A stretch of DNA of 64,000 nt from assembly GCF_047948215.1 (NCBI RefSeq), contig NC_134465.1, positions 40,896,153-40,960,152 on the forward strand, written 5' to 3'. The position numbers and the translations under genes are program-made. Below the pieces are notes generated by a model. The model was not told the origin of the DNA. It made no database searches and worked only from the letters and a program-made list of their open reading frames with translations. This DNA comes from Lycorma delicatula. Its lineage: Eukaryota > Arthropoda > Insecta > Hemiptera > Fulgoridae. Positions 49,130-61,779 of this stretch are shown piece by piece; the first letter of the stretch is position 1; each line of letters starts with the position of its first letter.

Positions 49130-50535
49130 TATATACATAAAAAAAATAATAATAATGTTCATTTATTTATTATTAAATGATGAAAATAATTTCTCATTTT
49201 TGAATTTTTCGCAAAAAAAAAGAACAAGGTATGGTTATATTATAATTATTAACGTATTATTGTATCGTCATGATTGCATTCACGCTGATTTTTATTAATA
49301 TCATTCATTATTAGTGTTGCAGTTAAATTGATTTCTATTTATTTCTGTTAAACTTCATAATTGTTACTCTATAGTTTGAGTTTTTGAATATTATATATGA
49401 TCAATAGTATTGTACAGTCCGTAAACAACAAAATTAAATATTTTCCATTTTTTTCTTTCATTTTTTTTTACTTATGTTGTTAACATATACATATATATAT
49501 TTATTTAAATAAATATTATTATTATTATATGTTTTTAAGTTCCTGAAAAAAAAATTAATCTTAAAATTATTATAAAAAAATAAGTTGTGTAATTATATTA
49601 ATAGAATAGGCTTTGTTAATTAACAGTTTGTTCATTTCATTAACAATCCCATCCCCTCCACACATTTATCTCACCCCCTTGGTCATCCTATTCTTGATTA
49701 TAAGGTCTGATTTCTGTTAATACACGTAGTTTCATTTTTTTCTTTTTTCTCTTTTTTTTTACGCATGTATATGTATATATGTAAAATGCTTCATACCTGT
49801 AATTCATGTAATCTAATTAGTGTACTATAATTTTTTTTCTATTTGTAATGCTAAGTTTAGTAGCACGTACAATAATACACTATTAGTATCTGTTAAGATG
49901 TATATTAAAAAAGAAAAAGGAAGAGAGAACTTAGTAATTTATGCTATAATTAAAATAACCCCTTATCATTGTTCGAGTGCTTATTTACCTGGAAGTAAAA
50001 TAATTGAATATAAAATTGTCAGTACAGTGAGCACATTATGAAAATAAAATGTCTCAGATTGATTAAATCTCTGCAAAAGTACTCTTGGAGGAAAATTATT
50101 ATTTTTATAATGATTAATGGATTTTTTTTTAATAATTGTGTTACGTGAAATAATAATTTTAGCATTACCTTTTATAAATATTCTTGGAAGATTTCCGGAT
50201 TCTGATTTGATGAAGGAAGGAATTCATTTTTATTTATTCTTAATTTTGTTGAATTATAAAAAAAATGTGTTTCAGATCTTAAAAACTAAAAACATTTTTT
50301 TTATTAATTTCTTGTCTTAAAAAAAAAATCATAAGTCTCTCATTTGTCTACTTTAGTTTTTAGTATAATCTTTTTTTAATTTTATATTATAAAATTAATA
50401 AATGGTTTAGTCTTAGAAATGCAAAGTATAGATTTTTTTTTGTATGTATTGAATGTGGAAATTCTTGATGAAATTATGAAATTTCCTCTTTACTCTGTTA
50501 ATGGAATTTACTTTTGTCTTTTAAGTAATGAGAAA

Positions 50536-50577
50536 AATAAACAATTTTTGCTTTTCAAATGAGTTTTGATTTGTTGG
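50536..50577 (+). terminator. Candidate proximal poly(A) signal
   Basis: AATAAA at 50536-50541 is followed about 20-35 nt later by GT-rich GTTTTGATTTGTTGGT, the usual cleavage-factor arrangement. Confidence 0.5.
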
Positions 50578-52784
50578 TCAATAATTTGTTTATGGTTAAA
50601 GAGTGTTGTCAGATTCATATTAATAATTTTATATAAGAGCGCGAGCTAAGTTAACTGAATTTATACTAGTGTCATCTATTTTTGGTAACAGATTTTAAAG
50701 TCTATCAGTTACCGCTTTAATACATTACTGCAATATTTACTAATGGGTAAAGAGGGATACCTTCATTAACTCTTACATATATCAATACATTCTTCATTTA
50801 GTATTGCTTTTCTTTTGTTACTAAAATAAAAGGAGATTGATGTGAATGATTAGTTTTTAAGCATTAAAGAGTATTGTGTCGGTTGGGCAGATGCAATTAT
50901 TTGAATATTAAAAGTGAAATATACTGTAAAAATAGTAAATTGTTTGATTTTTTTTCAAATAATTATTTATCTTTATCTGTCAATTAAATATAATTTATAA
51001 TTAGTTCAGTTATTTTGGATTATGCTAATACTTTTTTCATATGTATTTTAATATATTACTTGTATATGTATACGATTGTAATTTTAAAATTGAAAAAAAT
51101 TATTATAAATAAACAAATCTCATATTCCAAATCAAGGTTATGTTAATAATTTAAAACATTATTTAATGTTATACTTGATTATATTATTTATTGATTAAAA
51201 TATAAAATTCTTAAGATAAAAAAATAAAAAAATTATTTTTAATTATATATCATTTGTTTATTTTTAACTAATGTTTGTTTATACTATATGTATGAAAAAG
51301 TATAAATATTGAAAAAAAAATTGTTAAAGATTCCAAAGTGTTCAAAATAGTGAGGAAAAAAACACTTTTCATGTATTAATTTTTATGCAGAAATGAGCAA
51401 GATAGATATCAAGTTTGTCCCTACAAAAAATGCTTAAATATGTAATCTTTAAACAAGCCATGATCCTGCATATTTCATATTTTGTATAATTAGCAAAATG
51501 TGTACACATACTTATGATACTACCTTATAGTATCAGATGCACAGCTTGTATCAGTTTAAAAAAAAGGTCTAGCAACAGAAAACTTACGGCATTAGTATTA
51601 TAATTGCCAGATAAAAAAATAAGTTTAACCTCATTTAGGAAAATACTAGTAGGCGATTATTTATTGTTGTTTTTATGATTGTATACTACACTAAATCGTA
51701 TTGTTGGAAATTGCTAAATGTGGGTCTGTTAATTCATATATTAAAAGGTTGGTGTTAAAATAATAAGTTATTTTGAAGTTGGTCATTATGAGTATGGCAT
51801 ATGTTGCGATTAAAATATCAATTTAGTCTTGATTAGTAATGTCACATTAGTAATCTATGAAAGTGGACTAATTATTTATTCTTGAGTAGTAATACAATAA
51901 ATATTTTACAGTACAATGTGATATTGAAAGTGTAATCTTTTCCTTGGCGAGATGTCATTGTCATCAATATTAACTTATAACAACTGATCTATCTCGCTTC
52001 TTAGTGAGTTTACAGCTGATGACAATATTTTGATAATTTTATTGTGTGTATTTTGCGTATGTTGTTGGTTTTTTTTTCTTTTTTTTACCAGATTTTCTGC
52101 TGTTGTCTAAATTTGATGTTTGTGCCATACTTGGAGTAAAGCCGTCTATATCCTTTCAATTCAGTACCCTTCATAAATAATTGCCATTATAGTTCGTATT
52201 TTCATCCACATATTTCATGAATTTTGGACGCATTAAATAAAAGTTATATAACTGAAAAATTACTTCCTATATAGTATAATACAAATATAAACTTAAGTGA
52301 TATCACATTCTTGTCATTCCTACAATATCTATCATGCAATCCATTCTTGATATCATATTTTTAATGATGTAAATATTAAATATTATTTTTAATAATCAAA
52401 TAATAAACTATTGGAATCGTGTTCAGTACATGAAAAGTAGTAACATATAATATTATGTTCTTTTCAATATTTATATAATTGTATTCTTCATTATATAAGA
52501 TAAAATAACACAAAAGTTTATATTCAGAAAACTGTAAATTAAATTAATGTTTTTGTTTGTGTTGTAAAAAAATTACTCAAATTGCCTAACTAATGACCAA
52601 TATAATTAATCTACATTAATTATTTTCACGTTTAATAATGTACTTTATAAAATAAATTTTTTTTATGTAGTACCAGTAGGAATTACAATTGTCTAGTCTT
52701 AAATAATGTATATTGCTATTAATTATTTTTATTTTAATTAAAATTATATGTATTTTAATAATATTTAAAAGAAAGAAAAAAATC

Positions 52785-52828
52785 AATAAAAAATGTTTTT
52801 ATGTTTTATTTAGTGTGGTGTTGTTTTT
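52785..52828 (+). terminator. Candidate distal poly(A) signal
   Basis: AATAAA at 52785-52790 is followed by GTGTGGTGTTGTTTTT at 52813-52828. This is the best-formed poly(A) signal with a GT-rich element after calnexin. Confidence 0.6.
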
Positions 52829-52830
52829 CA

Positions 52831-54084
52831 TCATTTTTTTTTAATATTGTGAAAATATTTTTTTTGTTTTTTTATTAATTGCAATTTATGAATAGTTTAC
52901 CATTTTAAAAAATAATTTTTTGATAGTAAATTGATAGTGTTAGTTGGAGGGTAATAATATATTGTAACTTTGTACATAAACAAATCATTCTGATTGTCAC
53001 CAGAATAATGATGATGTGACATTTTGTTCACATCATCATTCATTCGTTCATTCACATCAGATTATTCGTACAATATTTATACATTGGTTCCGTCTTTGAC
53101 CACTATATTAAGAAAACAAACCACAGTGCCAATATTTCTACTGAAGAATAAAACATTTTTTTAATCAAGAAACCGGTGGTAGTTATAAATTGTTATCTAA
53201 CATGTAAGATACAATAGAGTTATTACATTCCCATAGTGGTTTGCCTATAAAAAGCGTCCTTAATCCCCACATTTATACCAATAGCAGTACAAATATTTAT
53301 AAATGATTAGTGTATATATATTGCGCTCTTTGGCACATGGATTAGTATTTTTTTCAAATAAGTAGAATGGTATTAAACCAACAAATAAAAATTGTTCCTT
53401 GTATCGTAGAAGACTGTTTAAACTGTTTGTGTCTCTTGGTCCTTACTTCATTACTTCTTAATTGCTACTGTCTGAAATGTTGAAGATTTTGTTGAACTTG
53501 TAACTTTTGAATATACAAAAATAGTAAGCTGAATGTTAACTTAGAAATTTGTATAAAATAAGATTTCGAAATGCATGGATTGATCATGTTATAAAAAACA
53601 TTGTACGAGGTAAAGACATTCATCAACAGCAATATGTTATCTGATGAAAATCAGGTAAAGTTTAAAAACAGGATATAAAATTATATCTTCAATTGCTATC
53701 AAAATCATTTAGCTCATCTTGTGACTTTGGTGTAAAATTTATAATACATTGGATGTATTTCAATGTTTTTCATACTATACTACATTCAAAGAATTTTTTT
53801 TACCAATGTAGTATGGTTACTATCGTCTAAGAAACACAAGCTAATAGAATGTTAACTTTTTAACATCACAAACAAAGCTATAAAATGTACTACACCAAAA
53901 AAAAAATACAACTATAAAAGAATGCCCATTACAATGTAATTTTTTTAAATTGTGAAATTCTTGTATATAGATTAATAAATACATAATGAATTACCAATAT
54001 GTAATGAGGGAGTATGTAGGGCTTCGTGCAAAGGCAAAAAAGAGAATTAAAATTAAAATTCAAGGTATAACTGACCGAAAATTT
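52831..54084. other. Intergenic AT-rich sequence
   Basis: No gene or element was recognised. A small CATT-rich repeat patch (TTCATTCGTTCATTCAC) is at about 53039-53055. Confidence 0.4.
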
Positions 54085-54545
54085 TAAGATTTCGGCCAAA
54101 TCATCACTTAAAACAATCCCAATTCTTTATGCTAGTTTAACTGGCAACAAACTTACTTTGTGCTTGGAAACTGACATTACTCTGTCATATAACAGGCCTG
54201 ATAGTTAGTTGCATGCTCAGATTTCACAAAAATTCCAGTTACAGATAAATTAGTGATGTGATCTTTTTGGTTCATCCCAAGCCATTGGTGTATCAAACAG
54301 CAAGACCTTTTAGGCTGCACATTATGAGATGAGGAATCTGTCGTATCTTGGTTACTAATCTTATTGCTAAAGTATAATTGATAAGATATTCTTTAATTAA
54401 ATATGAAATTTTTTGTGAATTTTACAGCAAACTTGACACAAAATAGAAACTGTCTCAATCATTCATCCATTGCAAGGTATATTTTATTGTTTGTTCACAG
54501 TTGTTAATCCGAATTTCACTGTCATTACCAGCCACTTAAGATAAA
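54085..54545 (-). mobile_element. Multicopy element, third copy (N-terminal fragment)
   Basis: On the - strand, broken frames read YQLYFSNKISNQDT then PMAWDEPKRSH-like pieces, corresponding to the region before and at MVWREPKDH of the element at 58525-60352. It is older and more diverged than copies A and B. Confidence 0.5.
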
Positions 54546-55049
54546 ATAAAAAAAACCAATCATAAGTCATTCAAAAAAATTAATTTCCCACACATTGGCA
54601 AACAACAATGTTTGTGGTCTACAAAAATTCTGTTTTATAGACAATGTTTGCTTATTCTTGTGTTTTTTGATGCTGAATCCAAATATAACCTTAAAATTAT
54701 ACTAAGGGCTTCATTTTTTTGTAATTGTCACTTGTAGAAAATAAAATGGTTAAAATTATTTTCTTTATTAAAACTAAACACTTTTAATATATTTGTTGTG
54801 AGTTAATATTGAAATATAAATTGTCTGTAGATATGTACAGTCGCTGCCAAGTAACTGCGACAATTACTACCAAACACAAAAGCATGTTCCTCACGCTTAG
54901 TAAAACCCCTGACCAAATAATTGTTCTATTTTTAACAAATGAATGCAACAATTTTGAAATGAAATTCAATTGACTAATTCTTTACTGAATACTGTAAAAT
55001 GTAATAACAGATGACAAAGTGCTATCTGTTACTAATTGCACAGTAAATA

Positions 55050-56390
55050 TTGAAGTTAATGGTTATTACTTTAATATTAATTACTGGAAAATGAATAATC
55101 CATTTAATTCCTCAGCTAGAAAGTTCTCCTCACTGCCATCACTACCTTCAATGCAATTGTCATTACTTAAAGAGACAATGACTGATTCTATCAGAGAATC
55201 TATTAATAATTTACCAATATTCACCTCCTATTTTTTTAACCTTTTTACAGTAAGGTTTCCAGTGTTTGTTGCTCATCGAATTCATTTTATCTTCACACAT
55301 TTTCTGCACTTCTGACATCTTAAATGTTGTGTTGTGGCTCGCAATATGTCGTTTTATGTCTAACTGTACCATCTCGATTGGATTTAAATCAGGATGGTAA
55401 GGTGGAAGCTGCAGAACTGGATGCCCAATTCTTTCCAACAATTCATCAAATCTGTATCATTTTCTGTTACTTTTGTGCAACTTAATTAGTTCATATGAAT
55501 GTGGTGTAAGCATTTGAGATGATAATGGAATATGATTATTCTGTAGCCAAACATTCATGTCTTGTTTCATGCTTTATGACACTGGAAGTTTTTAAGAAAG
55601 AGTATTATGGAACATTGTCAATAACTAAAAGGAAGGTTAGGAACTAATTTTTCTTTGCATATTTCAAGTAATTTTTAATATTCATGTTAATCGCCACTTT
55701 TTGATGTAGCACCTTTTGATTGTGTTGTAATAAAGCCCATTTCACCTACGGTGTGAATTATAATTAAGCGTTCACCTTTATTTATTGGTAAGAAGTCCTT
55801 CCTACACTGCAGTCGTCATTCCATGATAAAACTTGGATTGATCTAAGTATATGATTGTCCGGTTACATTTTCCAAAAATACTGATTGCCTGCAAATATGA
55901 AATCCTTTTCTCCCAAATATCATGTTTCAAGTAAAATTTTCCTTTCATTTACTGTTTTGCACCACTTAAAACCTCATTCTTTCAAAATTCTTAAATTAGT
56001 TTCATTGCCGTTTTAATCTTAATTTTCAGTTCTTTACAGAGTTTTAACTGTTGGTAGCTCTTCATTCACAGTTTGCCTAACTGCACAGTTACCAAAATCA
56101 TCCAATCAGTAACTAGTTTAGAATTTTTCTTTTTGGAGTGATGAACATTCAGTCCCTTCATTTCAAAGAAGTTCTATTTTTTCTTTTCTTAGGCTTCGAA
56201 CTTGAATCCTGGAAATGCCACAGGCAGCTGCAGTTCACACTTCTGTGTAGCAAATTAAATAATGCTTGTCATTTTTTAATTTTCCTAAAGGTTCTTTCTT
56301 CATGAAATCATACATGTTTATAATTTCGCACACCTGTCTCCAAAGTTTTTTTTACCCTTCACAACAGGCTTAAATTCAGCCATAACTATT
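55050..56390 (-). mobile_element. DDE transposon relic, same family as 45880-48040
   Basis: On the - strand the order runs from about 56370 down: MKGLNVHHSKK, a YLDQ piece where the first catalytic Asp lies, LLTMFHNT-like, NVWLQNNHIPLS, YELIKLHKS and then a 76-codon frame (55211-55441) with LERIGHPVLQLPPYHPDLNPIE, in which the catalytic Glu is preserved, followed by HWKPYCKKVKKIGGEYW and an acidic end. It is decayed in its first half. Confidence 0.72.
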
Positions 56391-57639
56391 CACATGTGAA
56401 TGAATTGCTTTTAAAAGTTTGAACTGTAAACCACTATAAAAACATTTTACAAATTATCGTATCATACATTAATTGACTACTTAACAAAATACATACCAAA
56501 AGAATCGTACCGAGAGGCAGAACCACAGATCTGAACCTTATAAACATGGAAAAGCAAAAGTGAAACAAAAATAAAATAAAAATAGCAGTTTTGTATTTGA
56601 AACATGATGTCACTTTCTTAATATTATAAACACACAAAAATAATTTGCTTCATAAACAGCAGTTGCATCTTGTTAATGCTACTAATAGATGACTAATCAT
56701 AGTGCGCCAATGTTTCAGAGAACAATAGTATAGCTGTGACATGCATGCTGATTATTCAAGATCGCTTTTATGTTGTGTCTAGTGTGTAAATGTCTCAGAA
56801 TGGAATAATTTGGTAGAGTGACAAAAAAAAAACAGTTACAGAATGTCATGGATACTGTTTACTATGACTCGTTCATTCTAGGAAAAATAAATTTATCATA
56901 GAAATATGATTTAATTATTAGCCTTTACTAATGGCATCACAGTTGTTATAGTCATTTCAATTACTATTTTTGCTATGGAATAAACCAGACCAGAAAATTT
57001 GTTTCATTCTGGTTTACATACCATACTATTGTGAGTTTAGCCTTTTGTTCCATACTGTTATCCATTCCATTAAAATGCCTCATAGTTCTATAAATTAACC
57101 TAATAATTTTTCACTTTGTGGTGAATTAACTTAAAGAATCTCAATCTTTAAAATTAAATTCTTTCTATTAAATCTCAAAGAAGAAATATTACTTCTTAGG
57201 TTAAAAAATCGTATGAATTCTATTTTGGGTGCAAAATATGAGATCAGGACAAGTCTCATTTACTGTAATTCTTGTGCATCTTTATTAAGCTGCGGGCTAA
57301 GTGAAAAGCCACACAACACATGCATTTTGCTACCCTTATGGTGTGGAGAGAGCCTAAGGATCGTTTAATAGACTGTTATTTTTATATTCTTTATTGGATT
57401 AACTTGAATAGCATTATAATCTTATGTTTATAGATTCCTCTAAAATGAGTTCGAAAGCCACTCTTTACAGTGAAAATAAGAAATACCATTAATTCCTGTT
57501 GGATATGCTACACAAATGAAGGAGACTTACAACAATATGAAATTTTTACTGACAATGATATAGTATGAAAAGTATATTTGACACATGTGGAATGATATAT
57601 ATTTTATTAGTACGTCAGTTCAGTTAAGTACTGTTGTTT
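56391..57639. other. Intergenic sequence without recognised features
   Basis: AT-rich; nothing could be assigned. Confidence 0.4.
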
Positions 57640-57990
57640 CTTATGCGAGTGAGACAGTAACAAGAGAAATGCGATTACATTAAAAAAGACTGGCTGAAGA
57701 GAAAAATTTATAGCCAGGCAGAAAAATGTTACTTACGAATCTGAAAAATGTGTATCTTCCATCATTTCACATAGACTTGTTAAAATTGAAAAATTTTGTC
57801 AAAGCAGTTTTGATCGTAATGGCTAAGGTTTCTTACACCTTGAGAGCAAATTCTCCTTTTCAGTGAACTTTCACAGATATATATCAATGATGGAAACCAC
57901 TACCATGGAAAATGGAGCTTGACTGTGTTTACTGATTATTTCTGGAGATTGAAAAGGGAAATTCTAGAGGCTGAATACAGGAAATAACTA
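57640..57990 (+). mobile_element. Multicopy element, fourth trace (C-terminal fragment)
   Basis: The + strand reads YHGKWSLTVFTDYFWRLKRE followed by ILEAEYRK at about 57890-57985. This matches the C-terminal segment I remember for this repeated arthropod family (YQGKWSPSMLADYCWTLKRD). The family's end is also seen at 60230-60305 in the fuller copy B (YRGKWNRTLIQDVPE). Confidence 0.5.
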
Positions 57991-58019
57991 AGGAGAAGCA
58001 GGTATTAGAATAAGTTTGT

Positions 58020-58260
58020 GACATATTATACGCTACATAATTTGTTAAATCTGTCCTGCTAAAAAACCCTATGTCCCTCGGGGTCTGAACTGAGCGTTGT
58101 GGTGTGCAATCAGTTTGAGGGCGAGAAGATGTCCTCCGTTAAAGCCACTACTGGCTAGGAACGGAGGGGTTGGTGTAGTGACCAGACACGCTACGAGGCG
58201 GGATCTTCTCCCCTGGGGGGGGGGGGGGGGGTCGAGATGCTAAAAAACCCTGCTCTTCAT
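58020..58260. repeat. GC-rich patch with 17-bp G run
   Basis: A less AT-rich segment ends in a 17-G homopolymer at 58215-58231. It may be part of an old insertion; no coding meaning was found. The Pro-rich open frame on the - strand comes from the G run. Confidence 0.45.
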
Positions 58261-58524
58261 ACAATTTTGATAAGCATATTTCTAATATCAGTATAAAAAA
58301 TACTATAATACACCTTATTGAATGAGTGTAAAAGAAAAACTTCATTTTTTTGGTGACCAGACTTATTATTGATAACACCGATAAACAAAATGTTTAAAAT
58401 TAAACATAATTTTTGTTTCCTAACACATGATAAATGATTTTTATCTGTTTTTTATGCTGAAAACTAATATGAACTTAGAATCTTTTTGTCACCCACCATT
58501 TTTGAAAAATGTTGAATTAAAGGA

Positions 58525-60352
58525 TTTTTTTTAATTTGTAAGCTATAAATAAACAATACTAGATAAAGAATTAAATCATATCGGTCACATATGACATATC
58601 TAATACTGAAGAGTAAGCCTTCATGGACAAGATTAATCATGTCTGTGCAGGTCAAAACATGTAGCCGAAAACACAGCTGTGTTGTCTGTATTTAGGAATG
58701 AATTAATTTTGTTCAGTCTTATTGCTGTCTTAAGTTTGTTAACAGTGCAGTGTCATGTGCCTCAAAATTGTGAAAATGATGTGGATGCCTTTTGTTGTAT
58801 GTGGTGAGTTTACTGTAAAATCAGATAGAAAAAACATGACACCTTTAATTAAAAAAAGCATATCATTTGTACTTTCAATGTAAAATTGGTAATCAGGATA
58901 AGATGTGAGCTCTTCATATAACATGCACTAATTGTTCTGTATATTTAAGATTGGTGAAAGATACACGGAAGGATTTGCCATTTGGTGTACCTATGGTTTG
59001 GCGTGAACCAAAGGATCATGTATGTAACAAATTGTTACTTTTGTTTAACAAGTGTGTCTGGAATTTCTAAAGAATCTAAACATAATGTAAAATATCCTTC
59101 ATTGCAATCTGCAATCAGGCCTGTACCTCGCAGTGGAATTATTCCAGTTCCTGAGCCACCTGTGTATGTATGTTTCAAAAGCAGCGATGAAGAATCGGGC
59201 AGTACTGAAGAAGACAACAATGATTTTGATTTTGAATTATCTTCCAATAAGCCACATCTTATATCACAAGGTGAATTAAATGACTTAGTTAGGGATTTAA
59301 ATTTATCAAAAAATCAAGCTGAACTATTAGGATTAAAACTGCAAGGTTGGAATTTACTTTAAAAAAATACAAAAATTTTGGGCTTTTGAAGCCAGCAAAA
59401 AGAACTTTCTAAGTACTTCATTGATGAAAACAATTTGGTTTATCCCACAAATATTGATGAGCACTTAGGACAAGTTCATAAACCTGAGGACTGGCGCCTT
59501 TTCATAGATTTGTCCAAGTATAGTTTAAAAGTGGTTCTACTACACAACAGTAACAAATATCCTTCGATACTAATCGCTTATGGTATTAGCTTTAGAGACA
59601 TACAATGTGATGAAAGACGTTCTTAAAAAAATAAATTATAAAAAATATAGCTGGAACGAACATATGTTGTGATTTGAAAGTAATAGCTATTTTGTTAGGC
59701 TACTAAGTACAAGTATTTTCTTTATGAGTGGGACAGCCGAGCTAGAGATAAACATTATGTTACCAAAGAGTGGAAGAAACAAGACAACTTAATTCCAAAT
59801 GGGAAAAATATTATTCATGTGCCCTTAGTTGAACCCAAAAAAATATTTTTACCCCCTCCATACCATGCTAAGAACAGCTCGTATTTTTGCACATCAGGCA
59901 GAAATTTTGAAATGTAATTGAAGGAATATTTTTTGATCCTCAAAAAGAGTGTTGGTCAAAGATGATGTATTTAACTTGATGTTAAATAATGTAGAAAGTG
60001 AAACTTGGGCTTCATCTAAAGATGTTTGCAAAGATTTTCTCGGCAAACTAAAATCCGACAATTTGCATGATGTTGTTGATCAACTTCTTACTTCATACAG
60101 AGCTGTGGGATGTAATATGTCTTTGAAAATACCATTTCATCCATTCACATCTGAATTTTTTCATGGACAACCTCGGAGACACAAGTGATGAACACAGTGA
60201 ACATTTCCACCACCACATTTTGGTGTGGAAAGCCACTATAGAGGGAAATGGAATAGGACATTAATTCAGGATGTGCCTGAGGCTATTTATAAAAGAAAAG
60301 CATCAGTGAAATCATTCTAACAGGTATGGCCATGCAAAATTATAGATTTTAC
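58525..60352 (+). mobile_element. Multicopy element copy B, broken ORF of unknown function
   Basis: This is the best-preserved copy of the family in the window, about 1.83 kb. Pieces in shifting frames give a long protein: a Cys-rich start near 58740-58800, MVYLWFGVNQ/MVWREPKDH near 58990-59015, then a 126-codon frame with PVPEPPV, an acidic stretch and LNDLVRDLNLSKNQAELLG. WRLFIDLSKYSLKVVLLHN follows (59435-59626), then EWDSRARDKHYV near 59725-59765, CKDFLGKLKSD through YRAVGCNMSLKI (59949-60188), and YRGKWNR to the end. No transposase triad, protease or RT motif is obvious. It resembles an abundant uncharacterised arthropod protein family; the repeat nature points to a mobile element. It is inverted relative to copy A at 262-2090. 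Confidence 0.65.
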
Positions 60353-60828
60353 CGATTTTAATTATATTTTCCCATAATTTTTTTGAAATTTAATTTATTT
60401 AAAACTAAGGGTGACAAAAGATTGTATTTACAGATCTGTAATGTACGCAAAAAACCAATTCAAGAAATTTTATCACACTTAGAGAAACATTAAACCATTT
60501 TTTTGTCTATCAAAAATGAATTTGTATATTCTTCATTTATACAGTAGTTATTACACATTTAATTGATAAATTTTAACATTGTTACAAAATAATGTTAAAG
60601 AAAAGCTTTTTTCTCATGTGTTATTGACTTCTTGTGTTAGAGAGATATTCCTAACATCTTAAAGATATTCTTACATCTGACAGGTTTGCAACACCTGGAA
60701 TCTCAAGGAATTGCCTCCTGGCAACTGGATAATGAGAAGCATGTTTTTACCATATTAACAGGTTTATCTATGATCATAATGTTCAGTGCCACTTAAAATA
60801 TGTATATTATAAAATACAAGAAATTTTT

Positions 60829-61187
60829 GTTACAAAACTTTTATTCAAAAAATAAATAACAATTGTTAAAAAGTAGGTGTGTATGTATAATACATATGAG
60901 TCATATTCAGTACTTTGTTTTCAACATGGTTTGTTAAACATAAAACATTTCTGGAGTATATACATACATTATTAATAAAGCAAAATTTTTAACTATTTTT
61001 ATTAGTTTTATATATGTATGTTACACAAAACTCTTTATTCAAAAAATAAATAACAATTGTTGAAAAGTAGGTGTATACATATGAGTCATGTTCAGTACTT
61101 GTTTTCAACATGGTATGTTGAAAAACAAAACAATGATTTCTGGAGTAGACATTATAAATAAAACAAAAATTTTAACTACTTTTAATT
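60829..61187 (-). terminator. 3' UTR with tandemly duplicated poly(A) region
   Basis: Two direct repeats of about 170-190 bp (about 60829-61019 and 61020-61190) share TTATTCAAAAAATAAATAAC, AGTAGGTGT, CATATGAGTCAT, TTTTCAACATGGT and TTTCTGGAGTA. On the - strand each carries AATAAA (61039-61034 and 60845-60840) followed by TTTTGT-type GT-rich sequence. They give the unidentified gene a proximal and a distal poly(A) site. Confidence 0.7.
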
Positions 61188-61583
61188 TTATATAGTTCTT
61201 AAAAGTTCAATTATTCTCTGTTTATGCCTTGTTTTATTAAGCAGTTCATCAACTTCACTTGATAATTTGTCAACATATTTATCTAAAAGGTACTTCTGTT
61301 TCGGGTGGCATTTCTCATTTGTTTCTTTGAAAGGTACACTTCTTTCTTCACGCAATTTACTGAACTCTACTAATCGTTTTCGATCTTGTTCGGTTACTTT
61401 TCCCTTTTTATGCGATATTTTCTTTGCATTCAATTTATAGATTTCACTGAACAGTTTTTCATTTATACTTGGATCTAATCTTTTTTTTCCAATGGCGTGT
61501 TCATGAATTATCTGATGCATTATCATGCGAACTTCACAATCATGTTTTTGTCTCTTCAGTAACTCATTTACTTTCATCGCTAT
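61188..61583 (-). CDS. Probable last exon of an unidentified host gene
   Basis: An intact 129-codon frame (Met at 61577-61575, stop TAA at 61190-61188) is preceded directly by TTTATTTTATTTCAG, a textbook splice acceptor ending at 61584, so the exon reads ATAGCG before the ATG and coding may start further upstream. The protein is Lys/Glu-rich, predicted largely helical, and contains HPKQKYLLDKYVDKLSSEVD near its end. I do not recognise it. The codon pattern is intact, unlike the surrounding elements, and two AATAAA signals lie downstream. Upstream exons would be at higher coordinates, beyond the LINE pieces or outside the window. Confidence 0.6.
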   Translation of the reverse strand: MAMKVNELLKRQKHDCEVRMIMHQIIHEHAIGKKRLDPSINEKLFSEIYKLNAKKISHKKGKVTEQDRKRLVEFSKLREERSVPFKETNEKCHPKQKYLLDKYVDKLSSEVDELLNKTRHKQRIIELLRTI

Positions 61584-61779
61584 CTGAAATAAAATAAATA
61601 TCTAATTAGACAATAACAATCAGGATATTAAAAATAAAAAATCAATTATGAAAAGACATTACACATATTCACATACACACACACACATGCATATATATGT
61701 ACATATATGCTTCAAAGATTATTAACAGTCCTGGTCGATGGAATGAAAATATAGAAAAAATTAAAGTAAACAGCAAAGA

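Larger units (their letters stand above)
49076..52830 (+). other. Cnx: Probable calnexin 3' UTR
   Basis: About 3.7 kb of AT-rich DNA after the stop, without transposon signatures, in contrast to the introns. It contains TA microsatellites around 49100-49135 and several AATAAA hexamers. The strongest candidate end is at 52785 and a nearer one is at 50536, so short and long 3' UTR forms are likely. Open frames inside are too short and AT-biased to be genes. Confidence 0.6.

Noticed and set aside
48957..49298. 113-codon ORF overlapping the last calnexin exon
   Set aside because: It is in a different frame from the acidic tail and comes from the GAA/GAT-rich sequence and the AT-rich 3' UTR.
58148..58378. 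Proline-rich - strand ORF
   Set aside because: The proline run is only the translation of a 17-G homopolymer.
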